This document shows positions 54,173-63,343 of a DNA stretch of 64,000 nucleotides, piece after piece; the stretch's first letter is position 1; every line of letters begins with the position of its first letter. This DNA comes from Burkholderiaceae bacterium (GTDB taxonomy: Bacteria > Pseudomonadota > Gammaproteobacteria > Burkholderiales > Burkholderiaceae_C). A program made the position numbers and the translations under genes. Under the pieces are notes generated by a model. The model saw nothing but the letters and a program-made list of their open reading frames with translations, did no database searches and had not been told where the DNA came from. The stretch is taken from positions 1 to 64,000 of the forward strand of contig JAUYTN010000007.1 of the NCBI GenBank assembly GCA_030695205.1, in the 5' to 3' direction.

Positions 54173-56695
54173 TCACAGGGGGTGGCCGCTCCTGGCCAGC
54201 AACCAGGCACAGGCCTCGTCCTTGGGCAGCGGCCTGCTGAACCAGTAGCCCTGCTGCCGGTCGCAACCCAGCTCGGCCAGGTAGCGGTGCTGGCCTTCGG
54301 TTTCTACCCCCTCGGCCACCAGGCTCAGCCCCAGGTTGTGGGCCAGGGCAATGGTGGCGGCACAAATGGCCGCGTCGTTGCTGTCGGTTTCCAGGTCTTC
54401 CACAAAGGTACGGTCCAGTTTCAGGCAGTCCAGCGGCAGGCGCTTGAGGTAGGCCAGCGACGAGTAGCCGGTACCAAAATCATCAATCGCCAGGCACACA
54501 CCCAACTGGCGAATGGCCTCCAACCGCGACACGGTGGCCTGGGGGTCCTCCATGGCCACGGATTCCGTGATTTCCAGCGTCAACGCCGCCCCGGGCAGGC
54601 CAGAGGCCTGCAACACCCCGTGCAGCTGCTGCACAAACCCAGGGTTGCGCAGCTGCAGGGCACTAACGTTGACCGACACCCCAAAGCCCGACAGCCCCAA
54701 GCTGCGCCATTGAACCAGGGTGTGGCAAGCCTCGGTCAGGGCCCAGTGGCCAATCTGGTCGATGAGCCCCATTTCTTCAGCCAGCGGGATGAAGTCAAGG
54801 GGCGACACCAGCGCCCCGCTGGGCTTGCGCCAGCGAATCAGGGCCTCCACCCCCACGGGGCATTGACCCGCCTGGTCCATCAGGGGCTGGTAGTGCAACT
54901 CGAAGGCGCGGTGCGCCACGGCTTCGCTGAGTGCGCGCTCGCGACCCAGACGGGCGTTGGCCTGCACCATCATGGCCGAGTCGTACAGGTGGAAGCGACC
55001 CTTGCCTGTCTTTTTGGCGTGGTACATGGCCATGTCGGCACTCTGCATCAGCGCGCCACGGCTGCTGCCGTCTTCCGGGAAAAAACAGATGCCAATGGAG
55101 GCGGAAGCACTCAGCACATGCACCCCCACCTTCACGGGCTGCTGCAAGGCCTGGTTGATGACCGTGGCCACCTGGGTGACGGCAACAGAGTCCACCACAT
55201 CGGCCAGCACCACCACAAACTCATCCCCTCCCAGGCGGGCAACGATGTCGTTGTCGCGCACGGTGGATACCAGTCGGGAGGCCGCGACACACAAAAACTG
55301 GTCACCCACCGCGTGACCCAGGGTGTCGTTGATGGTTTTGAAGTTGTCCATATCCAGAAACATCACCGCCAGCCGACGCTGGTGGCGACGGGCATCGGCC
55401 ACCAGTTGGTCCAGCCTGGCCTCCAGTGTGTAGCGGTTGGCCAGATCGGTGAGAGCGTCCCGGTGGGCCAGGCGCTCGATGGCTTCTGCCGCTCGGTGGC
55501 GCTCGGTGACGTCGGTGTAGATGGTCACAAACCCACCATCGGCCAAGGGCAGGCCCCGAACCTCCAGAATGGTGCCATTGGGCCGAGTGCGTGTGAACAG
55601 GTGCGGCTCCCGGCGCCGGGCCCGCGCCATGAACTCTTCGACAATGTCGTGGACATTGCCCTCGCCGTACTCTCCCCGCTCAGCGTTGAAACGGAAGAAA
55701 TCGTTCAATGTGGGGGAGCCTTGGAACAGCTCATCGGGAAAATCGAGCAGGCGGGCAAACTCCCGGTTGTGGGCCAACAGCGCCCAGTCGGCCCCGAACA
55801 GGGTTACCCCGCCAGGGATGTTGTCCACCAGGGTCTGAAACACCTCGCTCTTGTGCCGCAACTCGCGCTCCACCGCTTTTTGCTCCGTCATGTCGGTGTA
55901 GCTGGTGACAAAGCCGACCACATCACCATCCAGTGTCATGGGCCGACCCTCGACCAGGTGGCTGCGCCCATTGGGTCGGGTGCGCTCAATCCGGTGCGGC
56001 TCGAACTTCTGCGCCTGGGCACGCCGCTGCGCCACCTGCTCCACCGGATCCCCGGGGCCGTACTCACCCCGCCGCGCTGGCACCATGATGAGGTCTTCGA
56101 ACGCCACGTCGGGGTACACCGCCTCAGGTGGCAACTGCAACACCTCCAGAAAATGCGCGTTCCACGATTTGAGGCGCAAGCGCTGGTCAAACACCGAGAT
56201 ACCCTGAGGCAAATGGTCCAGGACACTTTGCAGGTGCACGCTGCGCTCGCGCAGCTCGGTTTCCACACGCTGGATGTCAGAAATATCGGTGTAGATGCTC
56301 AGAAAGCCCCCACCCGGCAAAGGCTCCCCAATGATTTCCAGGGTACGCCCGCCTGGGCGTTGGCGCCGAAACCGGTGACGCTCCCCGAGCCGCGCCAGCG
56401 CCATGCGCTCGGCGGTCAACACATCGGGGTCACCGGGTCCGTATTCGCCACGCTCGGCGTTGAAGCGTGTGAGTTGCTCCAGGCTGGGCATGCCGTGCTC
56501 GAAGAGCGTCAGCGGAAACGCCAGCCAATCGACCAGCAGCCGGTTGATGGCCACGAGTTGCAAGTCGGCATCAAAAATGGCGATGCCCGCAGGCGAGTGG
56601 TCCAGGATGCTGTAGAGCACGGACAGTTTGTCGCGCACCGCGGGCGACACAAAATGGCCATTGGGACCCATACCTTCACCACTCCTTCTGTCCAT
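54173..56695 (-). CDS. PAS-GGDEF-EAL cyclic-di-GMP signalling protein
   Basis: Cytoplasmic protein of about 840 residues with three tandem PAS units (each with a FNAERGEYGPGD-type or RRGEYGPGDP segment), a GGDEF domain with the intact active site RLGGDEFVVVL, and an EAL domain with VEALIRW, DDFGTGYSSLAYLKRLPLDCLKLD and VAEGVETEGQ. Both cyclase and phosphodiesterase motifs look complete. There are no membrane segments. The start is uncertain: ATG at 56695 (MDRRSGEGM) or eight codons later. It is convergent with the benzoate-CoA ligase gene and divergent from, slightly overlapping the upstream region of, the hydrolase gene. Confidence 0.93.
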   Translation of the reverse strand: MDRRSGEGMGPNGHFVSPAVRDKLSVLYSILDHSPAGIAIFDADLQLVAINRLLVDWLAFPLTLFEHGMPSLEQLTRFNAERGEYGPGDPDVLTAERMALARLGERHRFRRQRPGGRTLEIIGEPLPGGGFLSIYTDISDIQRVETELRERSVHLQSVLDHLPQGISVFDQRLRLKSWNAHFLEVLQLPPEAVYPDVAFEDLIMVPARRGEYGPGDPVEQVAQRRAQAQKFEPHRIERTRPNGRSHLVEGRPMTLDGDVVGFVTSYTDMTEQKAVERELRHKSEVFQTLVDNIPGGVTLFGADWALLAHNREFARLLDFPDELFQGSPTLNDFFRFNAERGEYGEGNVHDIVEEFMARARRREPHLFTRTRPNGTILEVRGLPLADGGFVTIYTDVTERHRAAEAIERLAHRDALTDLANRYTLEARLDQLVADARRHQRRLAVMFLDMDNFKTINDTLGHAVGDQFLCVAASRLVSTVRDNDIVARLGGDEFVVVLADVVDSVAVTQVATVINQALQQPVKVGVHVLSASASIGICFFPEDGSSRGALMQSADMAMYHAKKTGKGRFHLYDSAMMVQANARLGRERALSEAVAHRAFELHYQPLMDQAGQCPVGVEALIRWRKPSGALVSPLDFIPLAEEMGLIDQIGHWALTEACHTLVQWRSLGLSGFGVSVNVSALQLRNPGFVQQLHGVLQASGLPGAALTLEITESVAMEDPQATVSRLEAIRQLGVCLAIDDFGTGYSSLAYLKRLPLDCLKLDRTFVEDLETDSNDAAICAATIALAHNLGLSLVAEGVETEGQHRYLAELGCDRQQGYWFSRPLPKDEACAWLLARSGHPL

Positions 56696-56816
56696 AAGAC
56701 CCTTGGCGCTGCACCAACTGGCTGGCGAGCCAACCGCTGCAGGCGGTGCAGAGAACGTACCCGAATTGTCCCCCTCCCGGTGCCCCATCGGACCAGGTTC
56801 ATACACATTCCACGCG

Positions 56817-57644
56817 ATGACAACTCCCACCCCCTCCCGCTCACACGCCCGGTTTGCCCACATCCAATGGGCTGGACTGCCACAGCGCATTGAATACACC
56901 TTACTGGGCAGCACAAACGCAGCCGCCCCGCTCATGGTGTTTTTGCATGAAGGTCTGGGTTCGCTCAGCATGTGGCGCGACTTCCCACAACAGTTGTGCC
57001 AGGCGCTGGGGTGGCGGGGGCTGGTGTATTCACGGCCGGGCTACGGCCAGTCCACCCCACGCCCGGCAGACGAACACTGGCAACCCGACTTCATGCACCG
57101 CCAGGCCCTGGACGTGCTGCCCGCGCTGCTGACCGCATTGGGGGTGGACACTGCGCAAGATCCCGTTTGGCTGTTTGGCCACAGCGACGGCGGCAGCATT
57201 GCCTTGCTGCACGCCGCACTGCGCCCGGCGCACACTGCTGGGGTGGTGGTACTGGCCCCACACATTCTGGTAGAAGATATCTCGGTGGCCAGCATCGAGC
57301 AGGCCCGCCTGGCCTACCTGCACAGCGACCTGAAGCAACGCCTGGCCAGGCACCACGCCGACCCCGATTCCGCCTTCTGGGGTTGGAACAATGTGTGGCT
57401 GTCAGCCGCCTTTCGCACTTGGAACATCACGGCAGAGCTGTCCGCTATCACCTGCCCAGTGCTGGCCGTCCAAGGGCTAGACGACGAATATGGCTCACTG
57501 GCCCAAATTCGCGGCATACGCGACGCGCTGCCACACACCCAACTGCTGGAGTTGGCCGCCTGCGGCCACTCACCGCACAAAGACCAGCCGCAGGCGGTGA
57601 TGGGTGCGGTAACTGCCTGGGCCCGCCACCAGGCTCAAACGTAA
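56817..57644 (+). CDS. Alpha/beta-fold hydrolase
   Basis: Esterase/lipase-type hydrolase of 275 residues. The nucleophile elbow is WLFGHSDGGSIALLHA (serine), the oxyanion region FLHEGLGSLSMWRDFP, the acid probably in VLAVQGLDDEYGSLAQ, and the histidine in LAACGHSPHKDQP. Enzymes of this type are often found near box and other aromatic-acid clusters, but the substrate is unknown. It ends ten bases inside the convergent hemerythrin gene. Confidence 0.85.
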   Translation: MTTPTPSRSHARFAHIQWAGLPQRIEYTLLGSTNAAAPLMVFLHEGLGSLSMWRDFPQQLCQALGWRGLVYSRPGYGQSTPRPADEHWQPDFMHRQALDVLPALLTALGVDTAQDPVWLFGHSDGGSIALLHAALRPAHTAGVVVLAPHILVEDISVASIEQARLAYLHSDLKQRLARHHADPDSAFWGWNNVWLSAAFRTWNITAELSAITCPVLAVQGLDDEYGSLAQIRGIRDALPHTQLLELAACGHSPHKDQPQAVMGAVTAWARHQAQT

Positions 57645-58168
57645 CCCACCACCTGTGGCGCGTGGCGCAGGTGCAGCGCCAAGGCCAGCGCATCCATTTT
57701 GTTGGAGTGGCGGCTGAGCACCTCGTAGGCCATGGGCAGGTACTCGGCTTCTTCGTAACGGGCATGGGCGCTGTACAACCTCACCAGCTCTTGCACCCCC
57801 GTGGCGTCCAACTGCGCATCCTGGCCTTTGGCCACGCGCTTCAGGCCTGGCTCCAAGGCCTTCCAGCGGGACTCCAGGTCGCGGTGCTCGCGCGTCAGCC
57901 GATCGGCAATGGTTTTCGCTTTGGCCTTCTCGTCACCAGACCTGGCGGCATCCAGCACCGCCGGAAACAGCTGCCGCTCTTCCTCAGAGTGGTGCTCGAA
58001 CACCGCAACCCTGAAAAAATCCAGGGTCTGTTGGGCAATGGTGCGGGCCCGGGTCGCCGCCGTCAGCAGCTCCGGCAACCCATTGAATGCGTCCAGCTTG
58101 GACAAGATGCCCTCATGGCACTTGGAAAAGTCGTGGAGAGGCGTTTGGTCAGCAGCAGAAGTGGTCAT
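57635..58168 (-). CDS. Hemerythrin-domain protein
   Basis: Four-helix protein of 177 residues with a likely non-haem di-iron centre: histidine and acidic ligands appear in FSKCHEGILSKLD, VFEHHSEEERQLFPAV, LTREHRDLESRW and YSAHARYEEAEYLPMA. Such proteins sense or store oxygen or nitric oxide, or protect from oxidative stress. The ATG at 58168 (MTTSAADQTPLHDFSKCHEG) is preferred. The gene is convergent with the alpha/beta hydrolase. Confidence 0.88.
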   Translation of the reverse strand: MTTSAADQTPLHDFSKCHEGILSKLDAFNGLPELLTAATRARTIAQQTLDFFRVAVFEHHSEEERQLFPAVLDAARSGDEKAKAKTIADRLTREHRDLESRWKALEPGLKRVAKGQDAQLDATGVQELVRLYSAHARYEEAEYLPMAYEVLSRHSNKMDALALALHLRHAPQVVGYV

Positions 58169-58325
58169 GAGGGGCAACAGTCTTGGTGGCAGGGGCCACG
58201 CGACCGCATGACCCTGCGCAAGTGTGCACAAGCCTCTGCATATGGCCTTTGACCTGCATCAAAAGTCCCGGCCCTGAACGAGCGCCACCCAAAGAAGAGC
58301 TTCGAACGCATAAGAAGCACCCAAG

Positions 58326-58362
58326 AAAAAACCCCACTACTTTTTGAGTAGCGGGGCTTTTT
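58326..58362 (-). terminator. Intrinsic terminator after tRNA-Lys
   Basis: On the minus strand GCCCCGCTAC and GTAGTGGGGT pair (one G-U) around a seven-base loop and are followed by six T. It lies about eight bases beyond the tRNA 3' end. Confidence 0.85.
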
Positions 58363-58369
58363 GTGTACT

Positions 58370-58445
58370 TGGTGGGACGTGCGGGGGTCGAACCCACGAC
58401 AAACGGATTAAAAGTCCGCTGCTCTACCAACTGAGCTAACGTCCC
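58370..58445 (-). tRNA. tRNA-Lys (anticodon TTT)
   Basis: Minus-strand sequence folds as a 76-base cloverleaf: acceptor GGGACGT/ACGTCCC, D-arm GCTCAGTTGGTAGAGC, anticodon stem-loop CGGACTTTTAATCCG with TTT, T-arm with GGTTCGACC, and an encoded CCA end. Confidence 0.97.
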
Positions 58446-58489
58446 ACTTTGCTTTGCATGACTTACGTCGTACGCTGCGAAGCCTCAAA

Positions 58490-59317
58490 TTATAGCGTCA
58501 TTTTTTCTGTTTTTGCCTCAGCAGACAAGAGATCTGCATTTTTTGACAACGTGTCGATGGCCAGACCCGCTGCCACCAAGCCGAAGGTGGCTGTCACGGT
58601 CACGGCAGAGCCGTAGCCATGGCAGTTCAGGCTGGCGTCGGTGGGTGCAGATGCATCGGTGGCACAGGCGGCCTGCGGCCGGGTCACAGGCTCACGGCTG
58701 TACACGCAGGTGACGCCCACCTTACCCTGACGGGCTGCCAGGTGGTGCTTGCGCAGGTCGTGGCGCACCTGGGCCAGCAACCGGTCGTGGGTCACAGCGG
58801 CCAGGTCGGCCACCTCCACCGCGTGCGCCAACCGCTTGCCCCCCGCCGCCCCAACCACCAAGAGCGGACAGCGCTGCGCCAAGGCCCAGGCAGCGATTGC
58901 GACTTTGGCCCGCACCTGGTCGCACGCGTCAATGACAACCCCCACGGCGCCCAATCCGTGGCCAGCCGCAGACAGCAGCGTCTGAACATTGTCTGGTGTC
59001 ACAAAATCATCGATGAGCTGCACCTGGCAGCTTGGGTGAATATCCAAAACCCGTTGGCGCATGGCCTCAATTTTGGACATTCCCAAGGTGCTGCCCAAGG
59101 CATGGATTTGCCGGTTGATGTTGGACTCGGACACATGGTCCATGTCGATAAGCGTCAAGCGCCCAACGCCTGAGCGGGCCAAGGCCTCGACAGCCCAAGA
59201 GCCCACACCGCCAACCCCGACCACAACGGCATGGGCACCCTGGATCGCCAGGGCAGCGGTCTCACCATACAGGCGACCCAAACCACCAAAGCGGCGCTGG
59301 AGGTCGGCTTCAGACAT
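58490..59317 (-). CDS. tcdA: tRNA threonylcarbamoyladenosine dehydratase
   Basis: ThiF/E1-like enzyme of 275 residues that cyclises t6A37 of tRNA to ct6A. The ATP-binding loop is VVVGVGGVGSWAVEALARSGVG, followed by LTLIDMDHVSESNINRQIHAL, typical of TcdA/CsdL. The 25-residue N-terminus begins MSEADLQRRFGGLGRLYG. Its start overlaps the end of the YeeE gene by eight bases. It lies beside a tRNA-Lys gene, one of the t6A-modified tRNAs, though that neighbourhood may be chance. Confidence 0.94.
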   Translation of the reverse strand: MSEADLQRRFGGLGRLYGETAALAIQGAHAVVVGVGGVGSWAVEALARSGVGRLTLIDMDHVSESNINRQIHALGSTLGMSKIEAMRQRVLDIHPSCQVQLIDDFVTPDNVQTLLSAAGHGLGAVGVVIDACDQVRAKVAIAAWALAQRCPLLVVGAAGGKRLAHAVEVADLAAVTHDRLLAQVRHDLRKHHLAARQGKVGVTCVYSREPVTRPQAACATDASAPTDASLNCHGYGSAVTVTATFGLVAAGLAIDTLSKNADLLSAEAKTEKMTL

Positions 59318-60416
59318 CGCGCATGACCAGCCACAGCTGGAAACGCAGGCCACCGAGCGCGCCCAACACAATGCCCGTGACCGCGATGACACTGACCAGA
59401 CTCAAGGTGGACAAGCCGGACAGGCCTTGCCCCACGGTGCAGCCCATGGCTGTGACACCGCCAATGCCCATCAACACAGCGCCCACAATGTGCAGAGCGG
59501 TGTCTTGCGTGTCACGAAAGCCCTCCCAGCGAAAACTCCGCGTGGCCATGCTGTACACAAACGCACCGACCACAACCCCCAGCACCGAGACCACGCCCAC
59601 CGTCAAGCGCTTAGACGTATCGCTGTATGACTGCAGCCAGTCCAGCGTGTAGGCCATAGGTGCCGTGAAGGTCAGCGACTCCATCAGGCCACTGCTGGTC
59701 GCCAGGTACACACTTTCCAGGGTTTCGGGGTGCTCGGGCACATAGCCCAAATACCCGGTGACCCACCACATGGCCACCACACTGGCGCCCACCCCTACCC
59801 CTGCCAACAGATGGTCCAGCGTCCAGAATGACCGGCTGGACAGCACCCAACACAGCATCGCACCGCCCACCAACAGGGCGACCACCAGGCCCAGGTTGCT
59901 GGAGACCGAGCCCGTCAGGTGGCTGACCATTGCAGGCAGGCTGCCAGCCGGAGCATCCCATGCGACGGTATCAACAGTGTTCACACGCAGCACAGCAGTG
60001 ATGCCGCGCAGAGTGGCAAACGCCGACACACCCATGATGAAAAAAACCACCAGCGCCTTGAGGCTGCCTCCGCCGATGCGCACCAGGGTTTTGCTGCCAC
60101 AACCCGACGCCAGCACCATACCGAATCCGAACAATGCGCCGCCCACCAAAGCCGACAACCAGATGATGCGCGTGCTGATGTAAAACGTACGCGACAGGTC
60201 GATCCACCCCAGCGCACCCATGCCGTAAAAACCAAGCATGGCCACCGCCACTGCCAACACCCACATGCGCATGCGGGTCCAGTCGCCCATGTTGACGATG
60301 TCGCTGATGGCGCCCATGGTGCAAAAGTGCGTCTTTTGCGCCACCCAGCCAAACACCATGGACACACCGAAGGCGGCCCACAGCACACGGGCGTGAAGTT
60401 CTGACAGTTCGTTCAC
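59310..60416 (-). CDS. YeeE/YedE-family transporter
   Basis: Polytopic inner-membrane protein of 368 residues related to thiosulfate transporter TsuA (YeeE). The three conserved cysteine motifs of the family are present: KTHFCTMGAISD, LASGCGSKTLVR and TAMGCTVGQGLSG, which in TsuA relay thiosulfate through the membrane. About nine hydrophobic segments are visible. The start codon is GTG at 60416. No TusA-like partner is adjacent. Confidence 0.9.
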   Translation of the reverse strand: MNELSELHARVLWAAFGVSMVFGWVAQKTHFCTMGAISDIVNMGDWTRMRMWVLAVAVAMLGFYGMGALGWIDLSRTFYISTRIIWLSALVGGALFGFGMVLASGCGSKTLVRIGGGSLKALVVFFIMGVSAFATLRGITAVLRVNTVDTVAWDAPAGSLPAMVSHLTGSVSSNLGLVVALLVGGAMLCWVLSSRSFWTLDHLLAGVGVGASVVAMWWVTGYLGYVPEHPETLESVYLATSSGLMESLTFTAPMAYTLDWLQSYSDTSKRLTVGVVSVLGVVVGAFVYSMATRSFRWEGFRDTQDTALHIVGAVLMGIGGVTAMGCTVGQGLSGLSTLSLVSVIAVTGIVLGALGGLRFQLWLVMRDV

Positions 60417-60491
60417 TGCGGTTGTCCCAGTGGATTGGAGAGAGGGAGGTGACGGTAGCGGGACGCCCGCTGCCGTAGGAGCCCGTTGGCT

Positions 60492-61283
60492 TCAGCGCAG
60501 GCGCGCGAGTTTGTCTTTGGCGGTGACCGCTGCTTCCGACTGCGGGAAGGCCTTGATCAGCTCTTCCAGCGTTCGCCTGGCGGCCCGGCTGTCCTTGAGC
60601 TCCAACTGGCAGTTGGCGATGGCCAGCCTGGCCTCGGGCACGCGCACATGGCCAGGCGCCAGCTGCAGCATGCGGCGGTAGGCGTCGATGGCGTCTTTGA
60701 ATGCGCTGGTGGAATACAGCGAATTGCCAAGCCAGAACTGGGCCAGTGGCTGGTAGCCGCTATCGGGGTAGCGCTTGGCAAATGCTGCAAACGCACGCCC
60801 AGCCTCGTCAAAGGCTGCCTTGCGAACGAGATCCAGTGCAGACTCGAATGCAGCCTTCTCGTCAGATGTCACGCGAAACTCCTGCCCATCCACGGTGACC
60901 TTGAGTGGCTCCAGCACCCGCAGCCGCTCATCAAAGGCGACCAGCACGTCTTTTTGCTGGCGCTGCAGCTCGGCCACATCGCGGGCCAGCTGCTCAAACT
61001 GGCCACGCTGGCGGGCCACGTCTTGCCGCAGCGCCTCCAGTTGGTTACTCAAGTCCAGCAGGGCACGTCGGGTCGGGGCACCCGCTTCCTCGTGCATGCG
61101 GGCCAGGTCCTGCCCGAGCTTTTCCAGGCGCGCATCGTTTTGGCGCCGCTGCACCTCCACACGTTCGCGCAGGTCGATGATGGCTTTTCTGGCCTCGTCA
61201 TCGCCAAACAGCTGGGCGTGTGCGGGGGACGCTGCAGCAGCCAGCGCAAGGACCGCCACCCACAGGGTGTGCCGCCCAGCCAT
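60492..61283 (-). CDS. cpoB: Cell division coordinator CpoB (YbgF)
   Basis: Periplasmic protein of 263 residues that couples Tol-Pal function with peptidoglycan synthesis. A signal peptide (MAGRHTLWVAVLALAAAASPAHA) is followed by a coiled coil (about 30-120) and tetratricopeptide repeats near 145-260 (FESALDLVRKAAFDEAGRAFAAFAKRYPDS and YQPLAQFWLGNSLYST). Its start overlaps the pal stop by one base (TGATG). Confidence 0.95.
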   Translation of the reverse strand: MAGRHTLWVAVLALAAAASPAHAQLFGDDEARKAIIDLRERVEVQRRQNDARLEKLGQDLARMHEEAGAPTRRALLDLSNQLEALRQDVARQRGQFEQLARDVAELQRQQKDVLVAFDERLRVLEPLKVTVDGQEFRVTSDEKAAFESALDLVRKAAFDEAGRAFAAFAKRYPDSGYQPLAQFWLGNSLYSTSAFKDAIDAYRRMLQLAPGHVRVPEARLAIANCQLELKDSRAARRTLEELIKAFPQSEAAVTAKDKLARLR

Positions 61284-61849
61284 CAGCGGTAGCTCAGTTC
61301 AACGCGGCGGTTTTGCGCATGGGCCGCCTCATCACCACCCACAGCGGCTGGCTTCTCTTTGCCAAAGCTCACGGCTTCTTGCTGTGCCTCGGTCACGCCC
61401 ATCAGAGAAAGTGAGCGACGCACTGCCTCAGCCCGCTTTTGACCCAGCGACAGGTTGTACTCCCGGCCACCGCGCTCATCGGTGTGGCCCTGCAGGGTGA
61501 CGCGCCGGGCAGGGTCTGCCTTCAGGAACCTGGCGTGGGCCTCCAGGGTGGTCACAAACTCGGGCTTGACCACGAAACTGTCAAAGTCAAAGTACACGAT
61601 GCGGGCAACTGAAGCGGGTGGCTCGGCCAAGCCCTGTCCTTCGGCAGCCACGAGAGGCACCGGACGGGCTGACAGCGGCGCTCCACCCGCACCAGCAGAT
61701 CCGTCCAGGGGGATGGTTGTTGGAGCGGTGCGGTCGGCACCGGGCGCATCGGCCAGGTCCACACTGGAGCCGCACCCTGCCAGCAAAGCCAGGCACAGCG
61801 ACGAAGCGGCCACGAGGCCAGCGGATTTGAAACTGAATTGAAGACGCAT
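61283..61849 (-). CDS. pal: Peptidoglycan-associated lipoprotein Pal
   Basis: Outer-membrane lipoprotein of 188 residues anchoring the membrane to peptidoglycan. The signal ends at lipobox LLAGC, and the OmpA-like domain has IVYFDFDSFVVKPEF and LQGHTDERGGREYNLSLGQKRAEAV, including the diaminopimelate-binding residues. The ATG at 61849 (MRLQFSFKSAG) is chosen over one eight codons upstream because it begins the signal sequence. It lies between tolB and cpoB. Confidence 0.96.
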   Translation of the reverse strand: MRLQFSFKSAGLVAASSLCLALLAGCGSSVDLADAPGADRTAPTTIPLDGSAGAGGAPLSARPVPLVAAEGQGLAEPPASVARIVYFDFDSFVVKPEFVTTLEAHARFLKADPARRVTLQGHTDERGGREYNLSLGQKRAEAVRRSLSLMGVTEAQQEAVSFGKEKPAAVGGDEAAHAQNRRVELSYR

Positions 61850-61894
61850 ACCAACTTCCAAAAAAAATAGCAAACTATTGATTAAATACGAGCT

Positions 61895-63181
61895 CTACGG
61901 CAGAAAAGGACCCCAATCCGGCTCTCGGATATCGCCTTTGCCATCCACCAGACGGGTTTTGATGCGGCCGTCGAGTGTGGTGGTCATGAGCACCTCTCGC
62001 CCCTGCACCTTGGTGGCGTAGATGATCAGGCGGCCATTGGGGGCAAAGCTGGGGCTTTCGTCTGCAGTGGTGTCGGTGAGGGCGATAACCGCACCGGTGC
62101 CGAGGTCCATGGTGTGCAGCTTGAATGCACCGTTGACCCGAGAGATGAAGGCCAGCCACCGCCCATCGGGGCTGATAGCGGGTGAGGTGTTGTAGCTGCC
62201 CGAAAACGTGACCCGTTCCGCAACGCCGCCCCGAGGCGGCATGCGGTAAATCTGCGGTGCACCACCCCGGTCACTGACAAAGTAGATGCTGTCGCCCTTA
62301 GCGTCCCAGGCAGGCTCGGTATCGATCCCGCCCGATTGGGTAAGCCGGGTGTGGGCACCCGATAACAGGTCGATATTAAAAATCTGGGAAGACCCCTCCA
62401 GTGAGAGGGTCGCCAGCAAGCTCTTTCCATCGGGGGACCAGGCGGGTGCGCTGTTGGAGCCCTTGAAGTTGGCCAACAGGCGGCGGCGACCGGTGGCAAT
62501 TTCGTGGGAGTAGATCACCGGCTTGCGCGCCTCGAAGGACACATAGGCCAAATGGGCACCGCTGGGCGACCATGCAGGTGAAATGATGGGCTCGGGGCTG
62601 CCAAGTGCTGCCTGGGCGTTTTCACCATCGGCATCGGCCACCCACAGCTGCACCCGGCCCGTGTTTTTGGTCACATAGGCAATGCGTGTACTGAACACAC
62701 CTTTGTCGCCGGTGAGTTTCTCGTAGATGTAGTCGGCCATGCGGTGGGCCGCGAGGCGCAAGTCGGCCGCAGTGACCGGCAAACTCATGCCGCCCAAGTC
62801 CTGCAGGCGCACCACGTCCCAAAGCCGGAAGCGAACATCGAAGCGCCCGTCGGCCAAACGGCTGACGCTGCCAGTCAGCACCGCATCGATGGCACGGTCA
62901 CGCCAGGGTGCCAGGTCGGGGCGTGAGGTCTCATCCAGTGGGGCCGACACCGCAGGCGCTAGGAACCTGAACTGCCCGCTGCGCTCCAGATCAGCCCGAA
63001 CAATGGCGGCAAGGTCTTGGGGCAGCGACTCGGCACCCCGAAACGGCGCCACCGAAAACGGCAACTGCGTCACCCCAACCCCCGCCACCTCCACCCGAAA
63101 CTGGGCGTGGGCAGAGGCAAACGGCAGCAACGCGGCAGCACCACACATGGCGCGGCGGGACAGTGACAGGGGCAATGGCAT
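61895..63181 (-). CDS. tolB: Tol-Pal system protein TolB
   Basis: Periplasmic beta-propeller of 428 residues that shuttles between Pal and TolA during cell constriction. A signal peptide (MPLPLSLSRRAMCGAAALLPFASAHA) precedes the N-terminal domain; propeller repeats are seen as PAWSPSGAHLAYVSF, PAWSPDGKSLLATLS, PAWDAKGDSIYFVSD and PAISPDGRWLAFIS. The ATG at 63181 is the last before the signal peptide; the open frame extends further only by chance. tolQRA are not upstream; a divergent msbA is. Confidence 0.96.
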   Translation of the reverse strand: MPLPLSLSRRAMCGAAALLPFASAHAQFRVEVAGVGVTQLPFSVAPFRGAESLPQDLAAIVRADLERSGQFRFLAPAVSAPLDETSRPDLAPWRDRAIDAVLTGSVSRLADGRFDVRFRLWDVVRLQDLGGMSLPVTAADLRLAAHRMADYIYEKLTGDKGVFSTRIAYVTKNTGRVQLWVADADGENAQAALGSPEPIISPAWSPSGAHLAYVSFEARKPVIYSHEIATGRRRLLANFKGSNSAPAWSPDGKSLLATLSLEGSSQIFNIDLLSGAHTRLTQSGGIDTEPAWDAKGDSIYFVSDRGGAPQIYRMPPRGGVAERVTFSGSYNTSPAISPDGRWLAFISRVNGAFKLHTMDLGTGAVIALTDTTADESPSFAPNGRLIIYATKVQGREVLMTTTLDGRIKTRLVDGKGDIREPDWGPFLP

Positions 63182-63343
63182 CGGACGGTTGGGGTTGTGG
63201 AACGCTGCCCATGGCCTGGCAACCAAGGGGTAAGCAACAGCACCGGATAATACCGGACGGCGATTTTCAGCCAGGCAAGCGTATAGACCCGCTGTCTTCC
63301 GCTGGGTTCCCTGTTCTGCCCCATCCACCTGTCCTGCCCCGAA

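Noticed and set aside
54161..56893. 910-residue plus-strand open frame opposite the PAS-GGDEF-EAL gene
   Set aside because: An antisense shadow created by third-position GC bias; the minus-strand protein has intact GGDEF and EAL motifs.
58149..58430. Small minus-strand frame over tRNA-Lys
   Set aside because: It is the tRNA gene and its terminator read as protein.
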